Below are positions 1-10,193 of a DNA stretch of 64,000 nt, in pieces. A model generated the notes under the pieces. It ran no database searches. It was not told the origin of the DNA and saw only the letters and a program-made list of their open reading frames with translations. The stretch's first letter is position 1; each line of letters opens with the position of its first letter. The translations under genes and the position numbers were made by a program. The DNA comes from Cafeteria roenbergensis (lineage: Eukaryota > Sar > Bigyra > Bicosoecida > Cafeteriaceae): the NCBI GenBank assembly GCA_008330645.1, contig VLTN01000012.1, positions 372,001-436,000 of the forward strand. The letters run 5' to 3'.

Positions 1-3000
1 ATCTACCCGCCCGACGCCAGCTCCCCCTTCGTCCTCGCGGCAACGTCGGGCCTCCACGCCCCCCAGGACGTCGTGGTCGGCGCGCCCCCGCTCAGCATCT
101 ACCACGGCGACACCGCGTCCGCCATCGCCGCGCATGCCAAGGCCACCGGCGGGAAGCTCGACCCGCCGCCCCCCCAGCTCCTCTCCCCCCAGCTCTACCC
201 CGCGCGCTCCCCTGACCACACCGGCTCGGACCGCCTCTTCGGCGCGGCGCCTCCCACCTCCTCGGCCCTGCTGCCGCACACCGCTGGCACCTACGGCTCC
301 CACGCCGACGGCCATGCGCTCTACGGCGTGCCCAGCGACGGCCACTCCTCCTCGCACACGTACGAGAGCCAGGGCGGGATCACCGGCCACTCGTACCACA
401 ACTCCGCCAGCGGCGGCTACCCCTACAACACCGTCGGCCGTCACGCGTCGTACACCGACCTCGTCACCGCCACCACGGGCAAGCGCCCCACCCCGGCAGA
501 GGCGTCCAAGTACGCCCCGGAGGAGGACCGCCTCGCCACCTCGTACGGCATGGAGCCGCATCACAGCGGCTACCCCGCGGGCTCGAGCGTGGACCCCCGC
601 GCCAACGGCGGCGTGGGTCTGGGCGGCGGCCACCCGGCGCGCGTGGACGCTGCGCCCTCGCGCCATGACGAAGCTGACGCCGAGGGGGCCTCAGACGACG
701 ACGGGTACACCGAAGAGGACTCTTCCTCGGAAGGCAGCCTCTCCGACTCCGCCCACGACGGGTCCCTGGCAGGCGGCACCAGCGGCAGCGGGCAGGACCT
801 CGGCCAGACCCTGCAGGTCCTCTCCAACGCCGTGGCGGCCCTGGCCCAGTCCCAGTCCAGCATGTGGTCGCACGTGCGCGCGAGCGACATGGAGAGCACT
901 GTGGCCCGCGCCGCGGCGCAGGGGGTGCAGGCAGGCCTCGCGGGCGGGCGCGGTGGCGGCAGCAGCACCCTTGGCAGCGGGGTGCCGCGCGGGGCAGGGC
1001 ACCTTGGCGACGAGGTGGGTCTGGACTGGGCAGGGCATTCCAAGGGCGAGGACGAGGGCGAGGGCGAGGACGGGGACGATGACGGCGAGGAATACGGCCA
1101 GGACGAGGAGGGCTTCGGCACGCGGGGGGGCGATGTGGGCAGCACACCGCGGGACGGCGCGCCGCGGACCAGCTGGCGCCTTCGCAGGTCGCAGTCCGAG
1201 GGCGAGCAGGAGGGGGAGCAGCAGGGCGGGCGCTCCCACGGGGGACACGTCACGCGCTACCGCGACACGGCCAGCGTGGACGAGGACGCGCAGCGATTCC
1301 GCTCCAAGGCGGGGTCCGCTTGGAGCTCGCACCCCGCGCACGGCTCCATGTACCGCGCCCACGCTGGTCCCGCCGGGCACTTCGTCGACCACACCCATGC
1401 CCCCTTCGGCCACTCGGGCATGCATCGCCACAGCGGCTACCGCCACCCCGCTGTCGGGCACTTCCATCCGCACGGGCCCCACGGAGGGCCAGGGGCAGCC
1501 TTCGACGGCGCCCATGCCCTGGGCATGCACCACTTCCCGCACGGCTCAGTCCCGGCGCACCAGCGCCACGTGGGCGCCACCGGCCACCACGCGGCCCTGT
1601 CCTGGCTCTCTCCCGCTGCCAGGGAGCACGCAGCCCGGACTGCCTCGGCGGCGGGCCGCTCGGGGGTGCACAACGGGCAGCCCCTCATGCCGCACGCCAC
1701 CAGCGGCATCCCTCGCCTGGGGCCCAACGCTGGCATGCCCGTGAGCTCGGTGCACCACTCGCACGCCCTCCCAGGGCACGGCGTCTCTGCGGGCACGGCA
1801 GGCTTCCACCCAGGCGTGGCGAACACCCTGCCACACTCGGTGGGAGGCGGCGACGCCGAGTCAGCCGCTGCGCTGCATGCGGCCGCGCCTCAGCCATTGT
1901 CGGACCCACAGGACTCGCTGGTGCTGGACGCGCACGTGGACGAGCTCCCGGACGAGACGAAGCGCGCGATGCTCAAGGCCCACAATGACGCCCGCAACGC
2001 TCGCTTCGCGCAAGCCAAGGCGCACGCCGGGGCCGCCTCCAAGACGCACGCCGGGGCAGCTGCGGGGGTGAGCAGCCGCCACGCAGCCCTGCGCCGCGCC
2101 GGATCCACGCTGGCAAACCCCCTGTTCGACGACCCCCACACTGCTGCGACGATCGCCGCCTCGGAGGACAGCCCCTTTGGCATGCGCGGCACGGACGTCG
2201 AGCCCGCCGGCCATCGCCCTTCCTCTGCCGAGTCGGGTCTTCGCTCCATCCGCGCGCGCATCTCTGGTCGCCTGGAGGGCGACGACGACGGCTCGCACCT
2301 CAACGACGCCCTGAAGGCCCGCGTTGCTCGGTTCCTGGCCAAGCGGAAGGGCTCTTCCCTCGGCGAGCCGGTGGCCGACCAGCTCAAGGCAGCCCACCGA
2401 GCCGATGACCCCGTCTTGCGCGCGCTGCGTCACCAGGCCAAGGCCCACGTGCAGGCCCCGCCTGACCTCTTCCTGCAGACGGGCGCTGGGTCCGGGGCCG
2501 GGGCAGGTCACGTGGCGGCTGCGTCCGCTGCGCCCGCGCCCACCAAGGCCCAGGCATCTGCCAAGGCGCTTGCACAGGCTTCAAGCCCCGCCAAGCCGCT
2601 CGCCGCTGCGTCGTCTCTCCCCGCTGCCCCGTCCCAGAGGGCGCCCAAGCCGTCCCCTGCCGCCCTCCCTGCCGCCCAAGCGGCAGCCTCTCCGGCCGCG
2701 GCGGTCCCCTCCCGGAACAAGGCTGCGGCCATCGCCGCTGAGGCTCGCGGGCGCACCGCCGCCGCGGTGCACTCCGCCGCCTCTGCCGCGACGCCCATGC
2801 CCCGCTTCCGCGGCCTGGCCAAGGCCGCCGAAAGGCTCACGCACGCCGCAGCGGCGCACGTCTCCCGCCACACCCGCCCGTCGGGCCTCCGGTCCACCAC
2901 CAGCCAGGCGGACATCCAGGCGGCAAGGAGCCGCTTGGGGACGGCCTCGGAGCAGCCAGGCGACGTGGCCATCATCCAGCAGGCTGAGACGGACCTCATG

Positions 3001-3729
3001 CTCGGACTGTCCGTGCAGCGCCAGGGCAGCCCCACCGAGCCCAAGGGTCCCGTCAAGGGCCAGCCCAAGGAGCCGGTGCCATCCCAGCCGCCGCAGCTGC
3101 GCACTCTCGACCGGCTCGGGCTCAAGGCCATGACCGACACCGGGCGCCTCTCCGCGCACCTGCTGTTCAACGCCAACCCAGCCACGCCGGCGAAGGACTC
3201 GCGTCGGGAAGACTACGCCAAGATGGTGTTCGCGGGGGTGGAAGACCCGCCCGGGAGCGCGGGCCGCTCCCCGGACCTGACCCGGCACCTCGCGCACGGG
3301 GCGCTGGAGCTCTTCAGCGGGGACGTCGAGGGCGAGGTGCCGCTTGCTGTGCCGCCGCCGGCGCCTATTCGCATGGAGGCGGCGGAGGCCGTGATGGCCA
3401 ACGCGGTGGACAAGTCAGGTGTCAAGCGAGTGTCCGATCCGCTGCCAGTCGAAGGCTTCCCCCTGCCGCGCCTCGAGGACAGCCCTTACAGTCCCGACGT
3501 GACCAAGGCCGAGTTCAAGCTCTTTTCGGAGCGCTACGGCTTGGCCCAGGGTGGCTTGGACAACCCCATCGAGCAGCTGCTCGGCCCGGGAGCCGCCAAC
3601 GCGAGGCAGTTTTACAGCCAGCGCGACATCAATGGCGGGCCATTTTCGCCGGTGCAGGGCCAGGCCTTCGTGCAGCTTCGCGGGTCCGCGCGCTCGAAGC
3701 AGGCTCCACGCCAGGAGGCGGCGGAGTAG
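1..3729 (+). CDS. 3' part of a giant disordered His/Ala-rich protein (5' end outside window)
   Basis: The reading frame is open from base 1 to a TAG at 3727-3729, so the gene starts upstream of the window; the visible part is about 1242 residues. I do not recognise a domain. Visible regions in order are a Tyr/His/Ser-rich stretch, an acidic Asp/Glu/Gly stretch encoded around 1040-1120, a strongly His/Gly-rich stretch encoded around 1320-1850, an Ala/Pro/Lys-rich linker around 2500-2850, and a more ordered-looking C-terminal 250 residues (from about 2980) that mix hydrophobic and charged residues. It looks like a scaffold or cytoskeleton-associated protein, but no function can be assigned. It is tail-to-tail with the HORMA gene. 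The coding call rests on frame length in a direction where competing frames are Arg/Pro-rich shadows. Confidence 0.7.
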   Translation: MYPPDASSPFVLAATSGLHAPQDVVVGAPPLSIYHGDTASAIAAHAKATGGKLDPPPPQLLSPQLYPARSPDHTGSDRLFGAAPPTSSALLPHTAGTYGSHADGHALYGVPSDGHSSSHTYESQGGITGHSYHNSASGGYPYNTVGRHASYTDLVTATTGKRPTPAEASKYAPEEDRLATSYGMEPHHSGYPAGSSVDPRANGGVGLGGGHPARVDAAPSRHDEADAEGASDDDGYTEEDSSSEGSLSDSAHDGSLAGGTSGSGQDLGQTLQVLSNAVAALAQSQSSMWSHVRASDMESTVARAAAQGVQAGLAGGRGGGSSTLGSGVPRGAGHLGDEVGLDWAGHSKGEDEGEGEDGDDDGEEYGQDEEGFGTRGGDVGSTPRDGAPRTSWRLRRSQSEGEQEGEQQGGRSHGGHVTRYRDTASVDEDAQRFRSKAGSAWSSHPAHGSMYRAHAGPAGHFVDHTHAPFGHSGMHRHSGYRHPAVGHFHPHGPHGGPGAAFDGAHALGMHHFPHGSVPAHQRHVGATGHHAALSWLSPAAREHAARTASAAGRSGVHNGQPLMPHATSGIPRLGPNAGMPVSSVHHSHALPGHGVSAGTAGFHPGVANTLPHSVGGGDAESAAALHAAAPQPLSDPQDSLVLDAHVDELPDETKRAMLKAHNDARNARFAQAKAHAGAASKTHAGAAAGVSSRHAALRRAGSTLANPLFDDPHTAATIAASEDSPFGMRGTDVEPAGHRPSSAESGLRSIRARISGRLEGDDDGSHLNDALKARVARFLAKRKGSSLGEPVADQLKAAHRADDPVLRALRHQAKAHVQAPPDLFLQTGAGSGAGAGHVAAASAAPAPTKAQASAKALAQASSPAKPLAAASSLPAAPSQRAPKPSPAALPAAQAAASPAAAVPSRNKAAAIAAEARGRTAAAVHSAASAATPMPRFRGLAKAAERLTHAAAAHVSRHTRPSGLRSTTSQADIQAARSRLGTASEQPGDVAIIQQAETDLMLGLSVQRQGSPTEPKGPVKGQPKEPVPSQPPQLRTLDRLGLKAMTDTGRLSAHLLFNANPATPAKDSRREDYAKMVFAGVEDPPGSAGRSPDLTRHLAHGALELFSGDVEGEVPLAVPPPAPIRMEAAEAVMANAVDKSGVKRVSDPLPVEGFPLPRLEDSPYSPDVTKAEFKLFSERYGLAQGGLDNPIEQLLGPGAANARQFYSQRDINGGPFSPVQGQAFVQLRGSARSKQAPRQEAAE

Positions 3730-4024
3730 AGGGCTGGCATGTTTGCGCGCCGCGGGAGTGCGTCGTTGCGCGCCCAAGCGTGGGACTCGCTTGGACACGG
3801 GAGGGGCAGCCGGGGGGGGTGCTGAGAGCATTCCCTCTGGCTCGGCGGGGACGGTCGCCTGCACATTGGGATCTTTGCGTGCTGGCATGTGCGCCAAGGG
3901 AATTTGTATGCGTTCACGCAGTTGGCTCGTCACCAGTCCCCATCACGCACGCAAGGCACAAGCCACAACCGTTCACCCACTGGCATGACGATTTGCGTGG
4001 CATGAAGTCGTTCGGGCCGCTGCG
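3730..4024. other. Intergenic, convergent gene ends
   Basis: This is the short spacer between the stop codons of the disordered protein gene (+) and the HORMA gene (-). I see no further gene or repeat. Confidence 0.5.
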
Positions 4025-6297
4025 TCAGTCGAGGGCTCGCTGGCGAGCGCGCGCTGCAGCAGCCCCAAGCACGCTGCGGGCCCGCGCCCCGCCACGGTGC
4101 CGCAGCTCTACAGACCCCACAGACGCCTGGCTTGGCGCCACCGCCGACCTTCCGCGTCGAGCCTTGCGCCCACGTGCCGCTGGGCTCCGAGCAGAGCTCG
4201 CGGAGTAGTCTTCGTCGTCGTTGGAGTCGTCGTCGCAGCCCTCGTCGGTTGCGCCGGCTTCGTCGTCCGAAGAGTCTGCCCTGGCGCTGGCACCGCGCCT
4301 GGGAGAGCAGTCGTCGCTGCCGCTGCTCTCAGACGCGCTTCTGCGCTGCCGGCATCGCGGCCTGGCTCCGTGGGAGTCGCTGTCGGAGCCATCGGCGCTC
4401 TCGTACTCGTCGTCGCTGCCAGAGTCGGATGCCTGCCGGCTTGGCGCAGATCCTCGCCGGCCTCGCTTGGCTGCGCGCTTTGCGCCTGCGTCCGAGGCGC
4501 CACTGTGACGGGCACGAGACTCGCCCTCGGCCGCAGGTCCTGGGGCCAAGAGCAGCTTCAGGGACCGCTTGCTTGCCTCGCCCTGCATACGCTTCTCCTG
4601 CAGCCACTGCGAGGCTTCCTGCGCTGCCAGCCGAAGCTTGTGGGAGTCGTGCACCTCTCGGCCCTGGTTCCCGCGCGTTGACGAGGCGAGCAGGTCCCTG
4701 TCAACCAGCTTCCGGATGAGCGCTCTGGAGACGTCCCGCTCCTTCCTGCCAAGGCCAATCTGCTTGGCCAGTGCCGTCTGGGTCAAAAAGTCGCCCCGCT
4801 TCTCCCATGCAACCAGCGTCGCCAGGCTGAACAGCATCCGTGGCATGTCACCGTCGTCCTTGGCCTTCGGCGAGCCAGAGCTGGCGGCAGCGGCAGCCTT
4901 CCCGTCAATGGCCGTCGGGAGGTCGAGAGCCATGACGCGAAACTGCGCGGCGTTTCCGGCGCGCTTGCCTGAGCGCCGCAGCACGTTCCGTGCCACCAGC
5001 GTCTCGAGAACGCGGCTCAGCATGAGCGGCGGAATCTCGTTGCCGAACTCCTGCCGAAGGGTCGCGAGCGACGCGGTCCTGGTTGCCAGCACGTGCGCCT
5101 TGACGCGGTCCACCCAAAGCTGGAACTTCGCCTCGCGCGCCGCTGCTGGGTCGGCTGCGGCCTCTGGGGCAGCGGCGGCGGGGCGCCTCGACGAAGCAGT
5201 CTCGCCTGTGTCTCCACGTGACGCTGCGCTGCTGGGATCAGCGGCCGCGACGCCGCACCCGCGTGCCGACGTCTCCGGAACTGGCGTCTCGGCTGCGCTC
5301 GTTTCGGCAGGCGCTGCGGTCACGTAGTCCCTCCTGAACGCAACGGACATGGCCATCTTGTGGAAGCTGGTCTCCGCGGAGCCTGCAAGCAGCTTGACGG
5401 GGCTCTCGCCTGTGAATCGCTCAGGCATGATGTCGCGCGCGTCTGAGAAGTGCTTTGGGGCCCACTTGTCATCGTGCGGCACGAGGTCGTCGTAGTAGTA
5501 GAGCCGCATCGACAGAAGCAAGTCTGCCTCAGGCAGCTGCGGCAGGGTGTTGACCAGGGAGATGAGCGTGCGCACGAGCGCAATCGCCTGCCGCGAAGCC
5601 CCTGCGCGCGTGAACTTGGAGCCGCTGCGCGCTTCGACGCTGAGGTGGACCTGGCTGTCCTCCGAGTACGTGACCCGAATGATGTACGACTCAAGCAGGG
5701 ACGCGCCTTCCGGGCCGGCGGAGTCAGACGTATCTGAGGACGCCGGGGTGCTCTCCGGCAGCTGCCACAGGCTCAGGACGACGGCTCGCAAGAACCCTGC
5801 GGTCCGCGCAGCAACGCAGCGCGCGCGGAGCGGGCAGTTGCACTTGACGAGGGGTGCAAGCGCGGGTGAGACACGAACGCCTGGCACGGGGACAGGACTC
5901 ACCTCCCTCCAACGCAACAAACACGCCGTCTTCGAGCCAGTCGGCGATGGGTGTGCCGGGACGCGGGAGGTGTGTCGTGACGCCGCCAAAGGCGGTCTCG
6001 TCAAAGTCAGCGGGCGGCAAGACGCCGCGAAGCCAGAGCAGCTCCCCCACGGTGGCGCGGCACAAGTTCCGGACCATCTTTGTGCTTGATGCTTGCGTGA
6101 TGTCCGTGGACGTGGCCGTCTTGGCCTCGGTCGCGGGCTTCGTGGCCTGGGCGAGCGCGGCCTGCGAGCGCGGGCAGTTGCCAGTTGCCAGAAATGCGAG
6201 CAGCGCACTTGCCGTCTCGCCGGGTTTTCACCCGCCGTGCGGAGCCCCCTGCGCTCGCAGCTCGCTGAATCGATTGCACGCGCTGGTTCCTCACCAT
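4025..6297 (-). CDS. HOP1: Meiotic HORMA-domain protein (Hop1/ASY1/HORMAD type)
   Basis: Exons on the minus strand are 6297-6295 (the ATG alone), 6161-5903 and 5796-4025, giving 677 residues. The HORMA domain spans about residues 28-245. It begins MVRNLCRATVGELLWLRG, contains the IADWLEDGVFVAL helix, and has the RLYYYDDLVP strand typical of Hop1/ASY1. A Ser/Ala linker follows. Next are two winged-helix-like segments (about 308-378 and 405-490), as known from the chromatin-binding region of Hop1/ASY1, and then an acidic/Ser-rich tail. The family builds the meiotic chromosome axis and controls recombination and the pachytene checkpoint, so the gene suggests a sexual cycle. Introns are GTGAGG...CAG (phase 0) and GTGAGT...CAG (phase 1). 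The second splice joins VALEG to FLRAVV in perfect family register. The three-base first exon is an inference, and another upstream start is possible. The gene lies 155 bp downstream of the DUF218 gene on the same strand. Confidence 0.85.
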
Positions 6298-6452
6298 GCT
6301 GTTGGGCCGCTTGCCAGAGCTGCCAGGCGTATGTGCGTGGGCGGCGCCGCTGTGCGAGCAGCGCGGCAGAGCTGCAGTTCGTGCCGTCGGGCAATCGCAC
6401 GTCGCGCATTCGAATGGCAGCCTTGGGCTGCATGGCTCCCCTCCCCTTGGGA

Positions 6453-7408
6453 TCACAGCAAGCGTGTCTCGTGCGCCGGGGTGCCCAGGCTCGTGTCCAG
6501 CTGCGCGGAGGGAACCAGCTCGGCCACGCTGCGCGAGAGGTCGCCACCCCGGCGAGCTTCCAGGATTTCGCCCAGCAACGTGACGTTGTACTGGTGGCCA
6601 CCGATCGGGCTGCTGTAGTAGCTCCGCAAGATCGGGATCCAGTCCCGCTGAGGAGTGGGCGGAATGAGAGCAACCCAGTCCTCCGCGTACGCCGCCACCT
6701 GAGAGTTGGTGCTGTCGGCTTGCTCAAAGTCGTCCATAGCACGAGGCATGTGGTACAGCGAGGTGACCACCGCTTGGCAGAGGGAAGGCTTGTGGAAAGT
6801 GTACTGAGCCAGCCGCTGCCCGAGCATGGCGCCCGCTGCAAGTGCGTTCTCCGCAGTGCTCGCCGCGTCCTCCTCCACGATCACGGCTGACGGCGGCACG
6901 GACACCCCCGGCCCGACACCTTGCACCATGTTCTGCTTCAGCACGAATGCCTCAGACGCGTAGTTTCGGGCCGTTGCGTAGGATGCAAACGTGGAGTTGG
7001 GCGGAACAAGAATCGAGTTGTTCACAATCTCGTACCGAACACCTGCGAGACACGAGTTCAGTCGCTGCCCGCAGAATCGTTACGGTCAAGAGGACCGGCC
7101 TGGGTTGGCCCAGCCCGGCGAGCCTGGGCGATTGCGCTCCGATCTGGCCCGCGATTGCCGTAGGCGGCGACGGAGAAGCTCTCACCAATGAGGTAGCCTC
7201 CAGACGTCACGATGGGCGTCTTCCCGTCGAGATAGTTGTAAAGCATTGCTGCCCCCGAGGAGCGACAGTCGCCCGACAGCCCAGGCACGATGGCGCCGCT
7301 GGAGTTGGACACAAGTTGAGCTCCAAGCACAACCATCACATCCGCAGTCGGCAGGGAGCACGCCGCTGCGGCCGCCACGCCCAGGGCGCCCACGAGTAGC
7401 CTGACCAT
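6453..7408 (-). CDS. Secreted/ER DUF218 (YdcF-like) protein
   Basis: Two exons, 7408-7186 and 7042-6453, give 270 residues. The GTGAG donor and TCTCGCAG acceptor create GGYLIGVRYEIV across a phase-1 junction. Residues 1-18 form a hydrophobic signal-like segment ending near ACS. The DUF218 core is visible as ADVMVVLGAQ, a TPIVTSGG turn, and a region around NSTFASYATARNYASEAF that matches the family's conserved Ser/Thr..Asn helix. Bacterial relatives bind nucleotide-type ligands or act in envelope biology; eukaryotic members are poorly characterised, so no reaction is claimed. It is head-to-head with pelota (184 bp between start codons), which suggests a shared promoter region. Confidence 0.75.
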
Positions 7409-7592
7409 CGACGCTGCGAAGCTGGGGCGCGGGGAGACTGGCCGCCCAGCGACCAGCACGAGTGTGGAACCTCGCGGGGGAGTTCGCCTGCAGAGCCGCC
7501 CCCCAAATACAGGCCTTGGCCCCGCGCCCGCGCACGCCAGGCCCAGACCGGCTGGGACTCGTCCAGACCGCGTCAGTGCTGGCGGATCGAAG
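7409..7592. promoter_or_regulatory. Putative bidirectional promoter, DUF218/pelota
   Basis: These 184 bp separate two divergent start codons, so both 5' UTRs and core promoters must lie here. The sequence is GC-rich with no clear TATA element. The call is inferred from geometry only. Confidence 0.4.
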
Positions 7593-9760
7593 ATGCGGGT
7601 CACTAAGCGCGAGATTAGCGCCAAGGACGGCGAGGGGTCGGTGAAGATCACGGCTGAGGTGCCCGAGGACGTGTGGCACGTCTACAACATGCTGCAGGCC
7701 ACCGACGTGGTGACCGCCGGGACCACGAGGAAGGTGAGCTGCCCAACATGGCATTTGAGGCGGAGGAGGCCTCCCTCCTCCCCCGCGCGCGCCCCCTGGA
7801 GGTCGCGCGGCAAAGGGCCGTGCGACTGCTGAGACGGTGAGCAGCCAGGCGCCTCTCCGAGCCGAGCGTCGCCGGCTCCAGCCGCACGTCGCGCGGCCTG
7901 TGTGTAACTCGGGTACTCGCAGATTGCCAGGGACATCGGGGGCGGCCCAGGCGGGTCGGACCGCGTGCGGATCAACTTGAGCGTGGCGGTGGAAAACATC
8001 GTCTTCGACACGGACCTCGGCGAGCTGCGGGTCAGCGGGAAAGTCGTGAACGAGAACCCGCACGTCAAGAAGGGGTCCTACCATACCCTGGAGCTGGGGG
8101 CGGCCGGTGCCTCTCGGTCTGCCGCGCATATCTTCACGCTGTACAAGTCGTCTTGGGACGCGGAGTCCCTCCGCCGGCTGCGGGAGGCGAGCAAGCCTGG
8201 CGCAAACTCTGACATCATAGGCATTGCCATCTCCTCGACACAGGCCGTTGTGTGTCTCGTATCGGAGCACATGACCATTGTCCGGGCGAGCTTCGAGCCG
8301 CACATACCCCGCGCTCGCGGCGACGGCAGCGGCCAGAAGAAGGCCGTCGAGGCTCTCTACGGCACCATCTACGAGGCTCTGCTCTCCACGGCGGAGGGCA
8401 GATTCGCTGACCTGAAGCTGGTCATCGTTGCGGGCCCGGGGTTCATGAAGTCCGCATTCTTCGACTTCGCCATGGCCAAGGTGAGGCAGGCGCCCGTTGC
8501 AGCCAGGTCAGAGCCAGTGAAAACGGCGCGGCTTCGAGGGAGTGGGGGTCAGTGCCGTGGACGCCGCGAGGGCTCCGCGCGTGCGCCTGCCGCCGCTCCG
8601 GCGCCTACCCCCCGCCGCGACTCTCGCACCCCGTCCCCGCTTTGTCCGCCCCCGCAGGCTGCTCGAGACGGCAACAAGGACATCCTTTCTATCAAGGGCA
8701 AGTTTGCCGTGGTTGACGCCACGGGCGGGCACAAGCGCTCGCTCGAGGAGGCCATGCGCGATCCAGTGAGACAGCCCGCCGCGCTGGCTCCATAGTCCTC
8801 GCTTGGTCCGCTGTGCAACCAAGTCTCGACGATGGGCCTGCTGCCCGGCCGCAACCGTCTTGGCCAGCTCCTGCGCGGAGGCACCACCCCCTCCCAGACC
8901 CGATCGGCACATCGTGCTGGCCTCGTCCTGCTGCCAATTGTGCTGCAATCGCTGGCCTTCGTCCCCCTTGGCTGCGCAGGTCATTGCACCAATGCTGGAG
9001 GACACCAAAGCTGCCGGAGAGGTCAAGGCCCTGGCTGACTTCTGGAACATGATGCGGGAGGACTCTGACCGGGCAGTCTACGGGCCGCGCGTGAGCGCTT
9101 TGCTCGCTACTCCCGCTGCCGATCGCCCCCTCCCCTCGACCTGGTGCCCCTTCACGGGTGCACACAGCCCCTCGCAGCCAGAGGCGTGGTGCTGTGCGGC
9201 TCGCCGATGCGCGTCCTGCCGCTGGCCAACCCTGGCTCACCCCCTGCCGCCCCGCCATGCCCCTGCCTCCCTCCCTCTGCTCCCGTCCCTCGCAGCACGT
9301 GGCCTACACCGCCAACTGCGGCTCCGTGGGCAAGCTGCTCATTTGCGACGAGCTGCTGCGCTCGTCCGACCCTGCCGAGCGCCGGTTCTATGTGCGCATG
9401 ACGGAGGACGTGGAGGAGAACGGCGGCGAACTCCTCGTCTTCAGCTCCCTGCACGCCTCCGGACAGGCCCTCATGGAGATCGGCGGCGTTGCCGGCATGC
9501 TGCGGGCCCCGCTTCCTGACCTGGACATGCTCATCGACCAGGAGGCGGCTCGGAAGGCCCATGCCTCGAGCGGGGCGGGCGCCGCTGCGGCCGCAGCTTC
9601 GGGCGAGGCCGACACTGCCATGGCCGCTCTGGAGCGCGCGATCGACGGTTCGCTGCGCCTGCGTGACGGCGCTGAGAGCGTGACCACCGACAACTCTTCC
9701 AACGCGGACTGGGAAGTGGAGGGCGGCGACCCGCGCCTCACCGGCCTCGCCGAGGCATAG
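7593..9760 (+). CDS. PELO: Pelota/Dom34 ribosome rescue factor
   Basis: Five exons (7593-7733, 7923-8480, 8658-8765, 8980-9090, 9296-9760) join in phase 0 throughout and give 460 residues. Pelota is an eRF1-like protein lacking the GGQ hydrolysis motif; with its GTPase partner Hbs1 it splits stalled ribosomes in no-go and non-stop decay. Visible are the N-terminal Sm-like domain (MRVTKREISAKDGEG...EDVWHVYN), the conserved KKGSYHTLEL, the central-domain GPGF turn (about residues 218-221), the DTKAAGEVKAL signature (about 277-287) and a C-terminal domain with CDELLRS and FSSLHASGQAL. The last about 75 residues (Ala-rich, then acidic) extend beyond the usual 380-390 residues of the family. All four donors are GTGAG and all acceptors CAG. 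Residue continuity with animal pelota supports each junction. Confidence 0.93.
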
Positions 9761-10193
9761 GGTGGGCAAAGCCCCCCTTCGCGCACTGGATGTGTCCATG
9801 TATCCCTGTGTCAATGTGCCTGTGGGTGTGGGCGTGCATGTTGGCAGCGACCGGGCCCTCAACACCTCTCGCCCGCTCCCAGCCTCCTGAGTTCGTCGCA
9901 GGCCAGCTGGAGCCCCGTACTGCCAAAACACACGCAATAACGCAACTGCGCCCTCCATCACGCCCGCCCGGGCTTCCCTCAGCAGCAGCGCCCACGCAGA
10001 CACGGGCACGCGAGGGAGCGGGGGGGAAGGGGAGCGGGAACGCGAAGCAGGGACCGCGCATAGGCGGCCCCATGCGACTCCCCAAGCGCACACACAATGT
10101 ACGACATCCTGACGAACGCCCGGTCCGCCCTCGGGCCGGAACGAGCAGCCTCACAGCCCCGTCGGCCGGCAGAGCTGCGCAGCCGGACCGCGC
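9761..10193. other. Intergenic between convergent pelota and EFHB genes
   Basis: This segment between two stop codons has a short GT-rich stretch near 9790-9840 and otherwise nothing I can name. It presumably holds both 3' UTRs. Confidence 0.5.

Noticed and set aside
5797-6841. One continuous 938-codon frame for the HORMA gene
   Set aside because: The upstream 350 codons are a Arg/Pro-rich shadow in the wrong frame. The HORMA N-terminal half lies in another frame and is joined by a GTGAGT...CAG intron.
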